Positions 42,333-50,557 of a stretch of 64,000 bases of DNA are shown piece by piece. Position 1 is the stretch's first letter, and every line of letters begins with the position of its first letter. The stretch comes from Zipacnadum sp036504235 (GTDB taxonomy: Bacteria > Armatimonadota > Zipacnadia > Zipacnadales > Zipacnadaceae). The translations under genes were made by a program, and so were the position numbers. The DNA lies in the NCBI GenBank assembly GCA_036504235.1, contig DASXVN010000053.1, forward strand, positions 53,911 to 117,910, given 5' to 3'. The notes under the pieces are model-generated. The model was not told the origin of the DNA. It worked only from the letters and a program-made list of their open reading frames with translations, and did not search any database.

Positions 42333-43643
42333 ATGGAGAACCGCTCAGTTCGCACCTGGATCGTTATCGCCGTGCTCGCGCTCATGGTTACCTCGTTCGT
42401 GGGTGGCATGGGCATGCGCAACGCTTCGATTTACGGGCTGGCCGCGCATCTGGCGCAGCTCATGCCCGGGCTGTACAACAATGAGGTCGACAGCGACCTC
42501 CCCTCGGCCACCGACTTGCGTCCCCTGGCCACCTTCTGGGAGGTTCGCGAGAAGGTCCTGCGCAACTTCGTCTTTCCGCTGGACGACCCCAAGAAACTCA
42601 CTTACGGGGCCATCCGGGGCATGCTCAACTCCCTGGACGATCCCTACAGCCGCTTCCTGACCCCGGAGGAATACTCGGAATTCACCAAGGAAACCGAGGG
42701 CTCCTTTGAGGGGATCGGCGTCTGGCTGGAGCAGGAGAAGGCCGACGGCGACAAGCCGGCCCGCGTGGTGATCATGTCGATCATCCCCGAGGGCCCCGCT
42801 GCCAAGGTGGACATGCGCCCCGGCGACCAGATCATGGCCGTGGACGGCAAGGCCGCCGCGGACCAGACCCTGCAAGCCATCGTGACCCTGATGAAAGGCC
42901 CCTCCGGTAGCCCGGTGAAGCTGATCCTCAAGCGCGAGGGCCGCAAGGACCTCTTCGAGGTCACCGTGACCCGCGCTCGGATTGAGGCCCCCAACGTGGA
43001 GACCAAGATCCTGCCGGGCGACATCGGCTACCTCTGGCTGCGCGCCTTCAACAAGCAGGCCGAGCGCGAGGCCCGCGCGGGCCTCGAGAAGCTGCTGGCC
43101 CAGAACGTCAAGGGGATCGTCTTTGACCTGTCCATGAACGGCGGCGGTCTGCTGGAGCAGGCCATCAGCGTCACCAGCCTCTTCCTGCGCGACGGTAACG
43201 TCGTCTACGTCAAGGAGCGGGGCGGCACGCCACAGCCCTACGCGGTGCTGCCGGGAGCCGTGGTGCCCGCGAACATGCCCCTGGTCGTCCTGGTGGACCA
43301 GGGCAGCGCCAGCGCCTCGGAGATCACCTCCGGCGCGCTGCAGGACAGCGGCCGGGCCAAGGTCATCGGCACCCGCACCTTCGGCAAGTCCAAGGTCCAG
43401 ACGGTCATCAAGCTCAACGACGACTCGGCGCTGATCCTGACCACCGCGGTCTACCTCACGCCCAAGATGCGCGACATCGGCGCGCCCTGGCCCGAGGATA
43501 AGACCAAGAAGGGTCTGCATCCCGACATCTCGCTTCCGCCGCCCGACCTCAACAGTGGCATCAAGTATGAGGACTGGCACCAGGGCGAGGTAGACAAGGC
43601 CGCCGAATACGTGCGCGGTCTGATCGCCAAGCCGCAAGGCTAG
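42333..43643 (+). CDS. C-terminal processing protease, S41 family (CtpA-like, 436 aa)
   Basis: ATG 42333 has AAAGGAG seven bases upstream. An N-terminal membrane segment (TWIVIAVLALMVTSFVGGMG) anchors the protein with its catalytic part outside. Next are the N-terminal helical cap (LTYGAIRGMLNSLDDPYSRF), a PDZ domain (GIGVWLEQE, IPEGPAAKVDMRPGDQIMAVDG) and the peptidase core: IGYLWLRAFNKQAEREARAG, IVFDLSMNGGGLLEQA, VDQGSASASEITSGAL with the nucleophile Ser near residue 326, and TRTFGKSKVQTVIKL with the general-base Lys near 352. It trims C-termini of envelope proteins. It precedes the DUF1638 gene but a repeat lies between. Confidence 0.9.
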   Translation: MENRSVRTWIVIAVLALMVTSFVGGMGMRNASIYGLAAHLAQLMPGLYNNEVDSDLPSATDLRPLATFWEVREKVLRNFVFPLDDPKKLTYGAIRGMLNSLDDPYSRFLTPEEYSEFTKETEGSFEGIGVWLEQEKADGDKPARVVIMSIIPEGPAAKVDMRPGDQIMAVDGKAAADQTLQAIVTLMKGPSGSPVKLILKREGRKDLFEVTVTRARIEAPNVETKILPGDIGYLWLRAFNKQAEREARAGLEKLLAQNVKGIVFDLSMNGGGLLEQAISVTSLFLRDGNVVYVKERGGTPQPYAVLPGAVVPANMPLVVLVDQGSASASEITSGALQDSGRAKVIGTRTFGKSKVQTVIKLNDDSALILTTAVYLTPKMRDIGAPWPEDKTKKGLHPDISLPPPDLNSGIKYEDWHQGEVDKAAEYVRGLIAKPQG

Positions 43644-43672
43644 GCCGCACCCCTGCCGCCCCTTGCCTTGTT

Positions 43673-43712
43673 CCCCCCTCTCCTGCCAGGAGAGGGGGTT
43701 AGGGGGTGAGGC
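43673..43712. repeat. Palindromic repeat, family A, after the protease gene
   Basis: Core arms CCCCCTCTCCTG and CAGGAGAGGGGG, followed by TTAGGGGGTGAGGC. It begins 29 bases after the protease stop and may serve as a weak terminator or a 3' stability element. Confidence 0.78.
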
Positions 43713-43742
43713 GCCGTCAGTTCCCGCCGCCGCGGAGGTCCC

Positions 43743-44477
43743 ATGCGATTCAAGCTCATATCCTGTGAGGTGCTGCTGCGCGAGGTCGCCCTCTGCGCGG
43801 CTTCCTCGCCGCACGTCATAGATTTGGTCTTCCTGCCGAAGACCCTCCACGACCAGCCCCGGCAGATGACGCGGGTGCTCCAGGAGGAGATCGACCGTAC
43901 CGACCCGGCGCAGGACGAGGCCGTGGTGCTCGGCTACGGCCTGTGCTCGCGCGGCACGGCGGGTCTCCGCGCGCGCCAGGTGCCGCTGGTCATCCCCCGC
44001 TGCCACGACTGCATCTCCCTATTCCTCGGCTCGCGCTCGGAGTACGCGCGCCTGTTCCGCGAGCAGCCCGGTACCTACTACTTCACCGCCGGCTGGATCG
44101 AGCGCGGCGGGGCCGAGACCCTGCGCCTGCCCGACGCGGAAGAGGGCGGGGTCCGCAGCCTGGAGGAGTACGTCGAGAAATACGGCGAGGACAACGGGCG
44201 CTTCCTGTGGGAATTCGAGAACCAGTGGCAGAAGCACTACACCACCGCGGCGTACGTGAACATGCCGCTGGTCAGCTCGCCCGCGGTCCGCGAGGCCGCC
44301 CAGCAGGCTGCGGCCCAGTATGACTGGCAGTTCCAGGAGCTGCCCGGCTCCGACCGTCTCTTCCGTGCGATGTGCGCCGGCGATTGGAACGCGGACGACT
44401 TCCTGACCGTGCCGCCCGGCTGGGAGATCGCCCAGGCCACCGACGACTCGGTGCTCAAGGCGGTCGAGCCGCTGTGA
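43743..44477 (+). CDS. DUF1638 family protein (244 aa)
   Basis: The sequence matches the DUF1638 pattern as I know it: FKLISCEVLLREVALCAASS, VVLGYGLCSRGTAGLRARQV, PLVIPRCHDCISLFLGSRSEY, PGTYYFTAGWIERGG, RFLWEFENQWQKHYTTAAYV and LPGSDRLFRAMCAGDWN. The GYGLC and RCHDC motifs with their Cys/His could bind metal or a cofactor. The family occurs in methanogens and in bacteria with corrinoid or one-carbon chemistry, but its reaction is unknown. Its stop overlaps the GTG start of the prenyl synthase (GTGA), so the two are translated together. Confidence 0.8.
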   Translation: MRFKLISCEVLLREVALCAASSPHVIDLVFLPKTLHDQPRQMTRVLQEEIDRTDPAQDEAVVLGYGLCSRGTAGLRARQVPLVIPRCHDCISLFLGSRSEYARLFREQPGTYYFTAGWIERGGAETLRLPDAEEGGVRSLEEYVEKYGEDNGRFLWEFENQWQKHYTTAAYVNMPLVSSPAVREAAQQAAAQYDWQFQELPGSDRLFRAMCAGDWNADDFLTVPPGWEIAQATDDSVLKAVEPL

Positions 44478-45397
44478 CGCCCCCCCCGGACCGGGGCCGC
44501 GCTCTGGCCGCGCAGACCGGTGAGGCCCTGGTCGCCACGGCCCGCCGGGTGGACGCCCTCCTGCCCGACTACCTCCCTCCGGCGTCGCCTTACGCGGGGA
44601 ATCTGGGGGCGGCGCTCGGCCACACTCTGCAGCAGGGCAAGCGGGTTCGCCCGCTGGTCGTCATGCAGGCAGCCGCTACCTGTGGCCTGCCCGAGGACCT
44701 GGTATTGCCCACCGCTTGCGGTTTTGAGTTGCTCCACACCGCCACGCTCATCCACGACGATCTGCCCAGCATTGACAACGCCGACCTGCGCCGGGGCCTG
44801 CCCGCCAGCCATGTGGCTTTCGGCGAGAGCACGGCCGTGCTGGCCGGCGACGCGCTGATTATCGCCGCCTACGCCGCCCTGGCCCGCCAGGCCGAATGCC
44901 CCCAGACCCCCGCTGACCGGGTGGTCCGGGTGATCGCCGAGTTCTGCCGCTACGTGGGCGCGGAGGGCGTGCTGGGCGGGGAAGCCGCCGACATCGCCGG
45001 CGAGCAGCAGCCGCCGGAACTGGCGCTGCTCAGCTACATCCACCACGCCAAAACCGCCGCCCTCTTCGTCGGCGCCGCGCGCGCCGGAGCGATTCTGGCC
45101 GGGGCCCCGGAGGCGCACGTGGAGCAGTTCGGCGCTTTCGCCGAGCAACTCGGGCTGCTCTTTCAGGTCACTGATGATCTGCTGGACGCCACCGGGGACG
45201 CGGCGGCGCTGGGCAAGCCCGCCGGGGCCGACGCGGCTGCCGGCAAGCAGACTTACCCGGCCGTGCTGGGGCTGGAGGGCGCGCAGCGCTACGCCCAGGA
45301 ACTGGCCGACGAGACCCTGGCCGCGGCGGCGGCCCTGCCCGCCCGGCCGGAGCTGTGGAGCGGCCTGGTTTGGCTGGTGCTGCTCCGCCAGACCTAA
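44474..45397 (+). CDS. Short-chain (E)-prenyl diphosphate synthase (IspA/GGPPS-like, 307 aa)
   Basis: GTG 44474 overlaps the DUF1638 stop. The first Asp-rich motif LIHDDLPSIDNADLRRG (about residue 95) and the second, FQVTDDLLDATGD (about 234), bind magnesium and the diphosphates; GKRVRPLVVMQAAA and CGFELLHTATLIHD fill the rest of the core. The stretch HTATLIHDD with a small residue five positions before the first motif fits FPP or GGPP length products, but chain length cannot be fixed from sequence alone. The ispH gene starts 13 bases later, which joins the end of the MEP pathway to chain elongation. Confidence 0.88.
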   Translation: MTPPPDRGRALAAQTGEALVATARRVDALLPDYLPPASPYAGNLGAALGHTLQQGKRVRPLVVMQAAATCGLPEDLVLPTACGFELLHTATLIHDDLPSIDNADLRRGLPASHVAFGESTAVLAGDALIIAAYAALARQAECPQTPADRVVRVIAEFCRYVGAEGVLGGEAADIAGEQQPPELALLSYIHHAKTAALFVGAARAGAILAGAPEAHVEQFGAFAEQLGLLFQVTDDLLDATGDAAALGKPAGADAAAGKQTYPAVLGLEGAQRYAQELADETLAAAAALPARPELWSGLVWLVLLRQT

Positions 45398-45410
45398 GGA
45401 GACGGTGCTC

Positions 45411-46289
45411 ATGGAGATAATCCTGGCCGCGGAGGCGGGGTTCTGTTTCGGGGTGCGGCGCGCGCTGGAGATGGCGGAGGCCGCCACCGGCGAGCATGAC
45501 CGCGTCTTCTCCCTGGGCCCGCTCATCCACAACCCCCAGGTCGTCGAGCGTCTGGCCCAGCAGGGGCTGGTGGTCTGCGACCAACTAGAGGAAATCCCTA
45601 CCGGGGCGGTCGCCATGATCCGCGCGCATGGCACCGGCCCGGCGATCTACCCCGAGGCCGAGCAGCGCGGCATCACCCTGATTGACGCCACTTGTCCCTT
45701 CGTCTCCCGCGTGCACGAGAAGGCCGCGCACTTCAGCGAGCAGGGCTACCAGGTGCTGGTGCTGGGCGACCCCAATCATCCCGAGGCCCAGGGCATCGTC
45801 GCCCATACCGGCGGCGCGGCCCGCATCGTGGAGGGCGCGCGCGACCTGGAGGGCCTGCGCCTGTCGCCCCGGGTCGCCGTCGTCTGCCAGACCACCCAGA
45901 CCCCCGAGGCGCTGCGCGAGCTGGTGGACGCGCTGCTGCCCCGGGTGGCCGAGGTGGTCGTGGCCAACACCATCTGCGACGCCACCGCCAAGCGCCAGGA
46001 GGCCTCCCTGAGCCTGGCCCATGAGGTGGACGTGATCATCGTCATCGGCGGCTACCACAGCGCCAACACGCGCCGTCTCACCGAGATTTGCGGGGCGACC
46101 GGCACCCCGACTTACCATATTGAGAGCGCCGGGGAGCTGCGCGAGGAGTGGGTCGCGGGGGCGCGCCGGGTGGGCGTGACCGCCGGAGCCTCCACCCCGG
46201 CGGAGGCCATCAGCGAGGTTCTGGCGCGGCTGGAGGAAATCGCCGCGCAGACGGAAACCGCTCCCGGGCCCGACAAGGAGACCGCATGA
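45411..46289 (+). CDS. ispH: 4-hydroxy-3-methylbut-2-enyl diphosphate reductase (IspH, 292 aa)
   Basis: IspH reduces HMBPP to IPP and DMAPP, the last MEP step. ATG 45411 has TAAGGAGAC upstream. Three cluster Cys are in place: ILAAEAGFCFGVRRALEMAE (Cys12), TLIDATCPFVSRVHEKA (near 94) and VVANTICDATAKRQE (near 189). Other active-site blocks are GPLIHNPQVVERL, IRAHGTG, GDPNHPEAQGIVAH, VVCQTTQTPEAL, IGGYHSANTRRL and VGVTAGASTPAEAI. The stop overlaps the ATG of the following phosphotransacylase-like gene, as part of one operon. Confidence 0.94.
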   Translation: MEIILAAEAGFCFGVRRALEMAEAATGEHDRVFSLGPLIHNPQVVERLAQQGLVVCDQLEEIPTGAVAMIRAHGTGPAIYPEAEQRGITLIDATCPFVSRVHEKAAHFSEQGYQVLVLGDPNHPEAQGIVAHTGGAARIVEGARDLEGLRLSPRVAVVCQTTQTPEALRELVDALLPRVAEVVVANTICDATAKRQEASLSLAHEVDVIIVIGGYHSANTRRLTEICGATGTPTYHIESAGELREEWVAGARRVGVTAGASTPAEAISEVLARLEEIAAQTETAPGPDKETA

Positions 46290-47221
46290 TCAACAGCTTC
46301 GCCCAGATTCTGGAGGAAGTCCGCCGGCAGCCGCGCCGCAAGCTGGCGCTGGCGAATGCGGTGTCGGCGAGCGCCCTGCAGGCCGCGGTCCGCGCGCGCG
46401 ACGAGGACATGGCGGAATCGCTGCTGTTCGGTGCCCGCGCGGAGATCGAGCGGCTGGCGGCGGAGAACCATCTGGACCTGAGCGGGCTGGAAATTGCGGA
46501 CGTCCCCGACGAGCTGGAGGCCGCGCGCCAAGCGGTGGCGGCGGTGCGCGAGGGCCGCGCGGACCTGCTGATGAAGGGCCTCATCCACAGCGACGACTTC
46601 CTGCGCGCCCTGCTCGACAAAGAGGTCGGCCTGCGCTCCGGGGCGCTGATGAGCCACATTTTCCTGCTGGAGCTGCCCGACCGGCTGCTCCTGATCACCG
46701 ACGGAGCCATGAATATCGCCCCGGACCTGGTGACCAAGGCGGCGATCGTGCTCAATGCCGTGTACCTCGCCAACCTGCTGGGCAACCCCCGGCCCAAGGT
46801 GGGGATTCTGGCGGCCACCGAGCTGGTCAACCCGGCCATGGGCGCCACGCTGGACGCGGCGGTGCTGGCCACGATGGCCCGGCGCGGCCAGTTCCCGGAC
46901 TGCGAGGTGGACGGGCCTTTCGCCCTGGACAACGCGGTCTCCGTCGAGGCGGCGCGGCTCAAGAAGATACCCGGCGACGTGGCCGGTCACTGCGACATCT
47001 TGCTCGCGCCGGACATTGAGGCGGGCAACGCGCTGGCCAAGGCTTACAGCTTCCTGGCCGGCGGGCGGGTCGCGGGCGTGCTGGTCGGAGCGGCCGCGCC
47101 GGTGGTGCTGACCTCCCGCGCCGACAGCGACGAGGCGATGATGCTATCCATCGCCACCGCCGTGCTCATGGCGCAAATCGTCCGCAACAGCCGCCTGAAG
47201 ATCGGCAAGATTCACTGCTAG
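46286..47221 (+). CDS. Phosphate acetyl/butyryltransferase family protein (311 aa)
   Basis: The PTA/PTB fold is recognisable from AVAAVREGRADLLMKGLIHS, LDKEVGLRSGALMSHIFLLE, LLITDGAMNIAPDLVTKAAI, VGILAATELVNPAM, VDGPFALDNAVSVEAA and CDILLAPDIEAGNALAKAYS. The size and the VDGPFALDNA block are closer to phosphate butyryltransferase than to Pta. It would move an acyl group between CoA and phosphate. No acetate or butyrate kinase is next to it. ATG 46286 overlaps the ispH stop by four bases; the link between acyl metabolism and isoprenoid genes is not obvious. Confidence 0.85.
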   Translation: MINSFAQILEEVRRQPRRKLALANAVSASALQAAVRARDEDMAESLLFGARAEIERLAAENHLDLSGLEIADVPDELEAARQAVAAVREGRADLLMKGLIHSDDFLRALLDKEVGLRSGALMSHIFLLELPDRLLLITDGAMNIAPDLVTKAAIVLNAVYLANLLGNPRPKVGILAATELVNPAMGATLDAAVLATMARRGQFPDCEVDGPFALDNAVSVEAARLKKIPGDVAGHCDILLAPDIEAGNALAKAYSFLAGGRVAGVLVGAAAPVVLTSRADSDEAMMLSIATAVLMAQIVRNSRLKIGKIHC

Positions 47222-47234
47222 ACAGCGCGCTTGA

Positions 47235-47263
47235 TTGTAACGGAGCCGCTTTTCGCCTACAAT
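47235..47263 (+). promoter_or_regulatory. Promoter for the DUF2953-gerW pair
   Basis: TTGTAA (47235-47240), a 17-base spacer and TACAAT (47258-47263). It lies about 50 bases before ATG 47314 and just after the previous gene. Confidence 0.65.
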
Positions 47264-47313
47264 GACGCCAGCCGCACCGCTACTGAACTCTCGCCGCCAA
47301 GGACCGTGAGCCC

Positions 47314-47979
47314 ATGCGCGTTTTTGCGGTCGTCTTGCTGATTGTGTTAGTCCTGGAAGCTCTGCTGGGGCTGGCCTTCTACCTGGGCTGGCACTGGTGG
47401 CATGGCGTCCTGCCGGCCCTCGCCGCGTCGCTGGTGCTGGCCGTGCTGATTGTGCTGCCGTGGCTGGGCAGCTTGCAGGCGGAGTTCGACAGCGACGGCA
47501 ATCGCTTGGCGGGGCACCTGAGTTGGTGGCTGAGCTTCCGGCTCTGCCTGCGCCCCTTCTCCGGACGGCTGCGCGTGCTGGGCCTCCCCTTCCGCCTCCG
47601 TCCCCCGCAAGCAGAACGCGCTGAGCCGAAGCCCAAGTGTGTGGAGAAACCGAAGCGGCGTCGGGGCCGCCTGGATATCCGGGCGTTGGTGCGAGCGATC
47701 TTTGCGGGGCTGGACGCGGCGTATGATCTGCTTTGGGAAGCCGACGAGGTGTTCCTGCGCGTGGAGGGCCCGGTGAACGTGCCGCTGGCCGACGCCGCCC
47801 TGGCCAGTGTGGTGGGCACGCGCCACTGGGGACCGTGCACGGTGGTGCTGGTGGCGGTGGGGCCCCGGCGGGTGCTGGCGAGATACCGGATCGGCGTGTT
47901 GCGGGCGACGCTGATTCTCGCCCTGGCCGCCCTGCAGGGGCAACCGTGGGAGATTCGGCCGAAACGACGGCGCCGCTAG
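47314..47979 (+). CDS. DUF2953-like membrane protein (YtfI-type, 221 aa)
   Basis: Two N-terminal membrane segments (VFAVVLLIVLVLEALLGLAF and LPALAASLVLAVLIVLPWLG) are followed by a basic linker (PKRRRGRLDIRALVRAI) and a small soluble part (VEGPVNVPLADAALASVVGT, GPCTVVLVAVGPRRVLARYR). In Bacillus a DUF2953 protein (ytfI) lies directly before ytfJ/gerW, and the same order holds here, which supports the assignment. Function is unknown in either group. ATG 47314 follows a good promoter. Confidence 0.68.
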   Translation: MRVFAVVLLIVLVLEALLGLAFYLGWHWWHGVLPALAASLVLAVLIVLPWLGSLQAEFDSDGNRLAGHLSWWLSFRLCLRPFSGRLRVLGLPFRLRPPQAERAEPKPKCVEKPKRRRGRLDIRALVRAIFAGLDAAYDLLWEADEVFLRVEGPVNVPLADAALASVVGTRHWGPCTVVLVAVGPRRVLARYRIGVLRATLILALAALQGQPWEIRPKRRRR

Positions 47980-48037
47980 GCGCTGACCTTTGTTACCAAG
48001 TGGCGCCCAGCGGGGCGTTAAGGAGGCGTACGAGCAG

Positions 48038-48421
48038 ATGGCTGACTTCGACGCGGGGACGGTGCTGGCGCAGGTGTCCAACGGGCTGACCAAGTTCGCC
48101 GAGTCGGTGAAGGTGATCGGTGACCCCGTGGAGGCGGCGGGGAAGGTGATCATTCCCGCGATCGTGGCGCGCGTCGCCTTCGGCGCCGGCGGCGGTTCGG
48201 GGACCGCCGCGGAGGGCACCACGGAGGGCGTCAAGGAAGGCCACGCCATGGGCGGAGCCGGCGGGGGAGGCGGCGGAATCACGCTATCGCCGGTCTTCCT
48301 GATCGTGGACGCCGAGGGCGAGCGGCTGCTAACCGTCCCCGATGCGGCCTCGGCGGTGACGCACGTGGTGGACAAGATCAAGGCCGCCGTGCAGGCCGTC
48401 ACCAAGTCGCGCGAGGAGTAG
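48038..48421 (+). CDS. gerW: GerW/YtfJ family protein (127 aa)
   Basis: ATG 48038 has AAGGAGG about 11 bases upstream. The protein begins MADFDAGTVLAQVSNGLTKF and has the family core VKVIGDPVEAAGKVIIPAIV, then a Gly-rich centre (FGAGGGSGTAAEG, GGAGGGGGGI) and PVFLIVDAEGERLL. The Gly-rich centre after VIIPxxxVxxxFGxGGG is the family hallmark. In Bacillus the protein is needed for spore germination or maturation, but relatives occur in many non-sporulating bacteria, so its role here is open. It follows the DUF2953 gene by 58 bases. Confidence 0.85.
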   Translation: MADFDAGTVLAQVSNGLTKFAESVKVIGDPVEAAGKVIIPAIVARVAFGAGGGSGTAAEGTTEGVKEGHAMGGAGGGGGGITLSPVFLIVDAEGERLLTVPDAASAVTHVVDKIKAAVQAVTKSREE

Positions 48422-48436
48422 GAGGCCTGATCGTTT

Positions 48437-48507
48437 GTAGGGCGGGGGCTACGTCCCCCGCCGGACTAACGACTGGCGAGCGGCGGGGGACGTAGCCCCC
48501 GCCCTAC
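48437..48507. repeat. Palindromic intergenic repeat, family B, full copy
   Basis: GTAGGGCGGGGGCTACGTCC on the left and GGGGGACGTAGCCCCCGCCCTAC on the right form long inverted arms around GGACTAACGACTGGCGAGC. It lies between two convergent genes and may end both transcripts. Confidence 0.85.
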
Positions 48508-48522
48508 AGTAGGGAACCGTCT

Positions 48523-49560
48523 CTAGATGCTTTCCCAGCGCGTAGCGTGCTGCCGGAAGCGCTCGCGGACCTGGGCGACGGTGGCGGTTCCGGTGGTGCC
48601 TAGTTGCTGGACCGTGATGGACGCCACCAGGTTGCCCACCACGGAGGCCTCAGCCAGGCTTGCGCCGGAGGCCAGAGCCATCATGATCCCCGCGGAAGCG
48701 CTGTCGCCGGCTCCCACGATATCCAGCGGCCCCTCCACCGGAACGCCCGGCACCGTCGTGCAAGCGTCGCCGGTGCAGACCAGCATCCCCTCTTCACCCC
48801 GCGTCACGAACACCGGCTTGCCGGAGCGTCGGCTTAGCCCCTGCCCGGCTTGGTGGGGATCGATGCGCACATCGGGGTGGCCGCCGGTGAGGGCCTGTTC
48901 CGCTTCGTGGTGGTTCGGCTTGAGCATCAGTCCGCGGAACTCGGCCACCCGCGCGCGCGAGTCCACCAGGATATCGAGGCGCGGATTGTCGGCGGCGACC
49001 GAGACGAGCGCCTCGCGCATCCCCGGCGTCACCACCCCATAGCCTTCCTCGGTGACCTGGTCGGCGATCAGCATCCCCTTGACCCGCTGGGCGGCCTCCC
49101 GCAGGCACAGGATCATCTCGGCCTCGGCCTTGGGGTTGAGGAAGCGGCGATTCTTGATGTCCACGCGGTTCATCTCAACCTCCGAGCCATCCGGCTGCAG
49201 CTCCATCGGCTTGGTGTAGGTCGGAGTGAAGAAGTCGGGGTACTCGCGCAGGTAGTCGAGCAGGACGCCGCGGGCGGCCAGCCCCTGGCGCAACTCGTAG
49301 CCCTGGCCGTCAGCGCCGGTCAGGCCCACCGCGTAGAGCCGGCCGACGCCCAGCGCGGCCAGGTTGTTGCAGACGGTCCCGGCGGCACCCGGACTGTGGC
49401 GGATGTCCACAACCTGGAAGGCCTCCAGCCCGGTCTCGATGGAGACCTCGCTAAGCTGGCGGTCAATCACCAGGTACTTGTCCAGGAAGAAATCGCCGAC
49501 GACGGCCAGCGAGACCTCCGGGAAGCGACCGAGTATCTGTTCGAGGCGGTCTAGGTCCAT
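48523..49560 (-). CDS. RfaE/HldE-domain-I-like PfkB sugar kinase (345 aa)
   Basis: The PfkB fold has the RfaE-type N-terminus LAVVGDFFLDKYLVIDRQLS, then SPGAAGTVCNNLAALGV, LTGADGQGYELRQGL, DILVDSRARVAEFRGLMLKP (the family's DPK/D-R region and LKPN) and the C-terminal signature LDIVGAGDSASAGIMMALAS with the catalytic Asp. In RfaE the substrate is D-glycero-beta-D-manno-heptose 7-phosphate. No adenylyltransferase domain or heptose isomerase is nearby, so the sugar is uncertain. It is the last gene of the mnmA operon, after the DHS-like and HAD genes. Confidence 0.85.
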   Translation of the reverse strand: MDLDRLEQILGRFPEVSLAVVGDFFLDKYLVIDRQLSEVSIETGLEAFQVVDIRHSPGAAGTVCNNLAALGVGRLYAVGLTGADGQGYELRQGLAARGVLLDYLREYPDFFTPTYTKPMELQPDGSEVEMNRVDIKNRRFLNPKAEAEMILCLREAAQRVKGMLIADQVTEEGYGVVTPGMREALVSVAADNPRLDILVDSRARVAEFRGLMLKPNHHEAEQALTGGHPDVRIDPHQAGQGLSRRSGKPVFVTRGEEGMLVCTGDACTTVPGVPVEGPLDIVGAGDSASAGIMMALASGASLAEASVVGNLVASITVQQLGTTGTATVAQVRERFRQHATRWESI

Positions 49561-49578
49561 ACGTCTTCCCTTCTCCCG

Positions 49579-50535
49579 TTAGCGGCTCAGGCCGCGGTAG
49601 AGGCTGGTCATGGTCTGTTTGTGATCGCCGCGGATGTAGAAGCTCTCGCCGCCGTCGGCCACCGTGCGGACCAGGATCGTCTTCCAGGGGCGGTAATAGT
49701 AGCCCGGCTGGCTCTTGGTGGGCGTGTGGCTGAAGTCGTCGGGCAACTCCACGAGGTCGAAGGCGGCAGTCGTGAAGTGGGCGATCTGCTCCCCGCGCTG
49801 CCGGGCCACGTTGCGGACCATGGAGAGCGCTTTGAGGTAGACCTCCGGCCCCATGACGGCGGTGCCGAAGTTCAGGAAGACGCCGCCCTCCATCCGGGTC
49901 ATGGACTGGGTGAAGATCAGGAAGTCCGTGTAGGAGGCCTGTCCCAGAGCCGCGCCGTCGCAGTTGGGCAGTTCGTGGGCGATGTCCGAGCCGATGCCGA
50001 TATGCACGGTCGCCGGCACGCCGCAGCGGGCGGCGGCGGCGAAGACGCTCAGGTCCTGGTGGGGGAAGTTGCCCTCCAGAATGGTGCGCCCCAACGCCTC
50101 GCCAAAGCCAGTCCCCTCGGCCACGGCGCGCTTGGCGGCGTCGTTGTAGCCGCCGGTCTCCTGCCACAGGCCGAACTGCCCCTCGCGGATGTAGCGGGCC
50201 ACGCTCTCGGTGGTCGCGCCGATCAGGGCCATCTCGTAGTCGTGAATGGCGCAGGCGCCGTTGCCGCCCAGGTGGGTCACCCAGCCCTCCTCCAGGAGCT
50301 TGATGAGGAAGCGGGCGAGGCCCTGCTTGAGCACGTGCGCGCCCATGAGAATGATCACGGGGCGGTCGTTCTCTCGCGCGGTGCGGATACGGGCGATGAC
50401 GGTGTCCAGGTCGGCGCTGTCCAGCGGCGCGACCTCGGCGTCCAGCGCCATAACGTCGTCCAGGTGCATGTCGTGCTCCCGCTCGGCCAGGGGCCGGACC
50501 TGGAGTTGACTGCGATCAAACAGCGGATAAGGCAT
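49579..50535 (-). CDS. Deoxyhypusine-synthase-like protein of unknown function (318 aa)
   Basis: Several blocks line up with the deoxyhypusine synthase fold: RPVIILMGAHVLKQGLARFL, LIKLLEEGWVTHLGGNGACA followed by IHDYEMALIGATTESVARYI (where DHS has TGANLxHD), SVFAAAARCGVPATVHIGIG and FLNFGTAVMGPEVYLKALSM. Bacteria have no eIF5A substrate, so members in bacteria must use another acceptor, as homospermidine synthase does. The NAD-binding and Lys residues of true DHS cannot be assigned by eye; a Lys in YRPWK could be a candidate. It lies between the HAD phosphatase and the RfaE-like kinase. A role in making or modifying a sugar-linked compound is inference. Confidence 0.6.
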   Translation of the reverse strand: MPYPLFDRSQLQVRPLAEREHDMHLDDVMALDAEVAPLDSADLDTVIARIRTARENDRPVIILMGAHVLKQGLARFLIKLLEEGWVTHLGGNGACAIHDYEMALIGATTESVARYIREGQFGLWQETGGYNDAAKRAVAEGTGFGEALGRTILEGNFPHQDLSVFAAAARCGVPATVHIGIGSDIAHELPNCDGAALGQASYTDFLIFTQSMTRMEGGVFLNFGTAVMGPEVYLKALSMVRNVARQRGEQIAHFTTAAFDLVELPDDFSHTPTKSQPGYYYRPWKTILVRTVADGGESFYIRGDHKQTMTSLYRGLSR

Positions 50536-50557
50536 GTGCGTGTCTCCTTAGATGCGA

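Noticed and set aside
43673..43712. Rho-independent terminator after the protease gene
   Set aside because: The hairpin is strong but is followed by TTAGGGGG without a T-run and belongs to a repeat family found in other contexts; it is listed as a repeat.
42345..44006. Open frame of 553 codons opposite the S41 protease
   Set aside because: The protease and DUF1638 motifs are clear on the plus strand, and this frame reads through the palindromic repeat.
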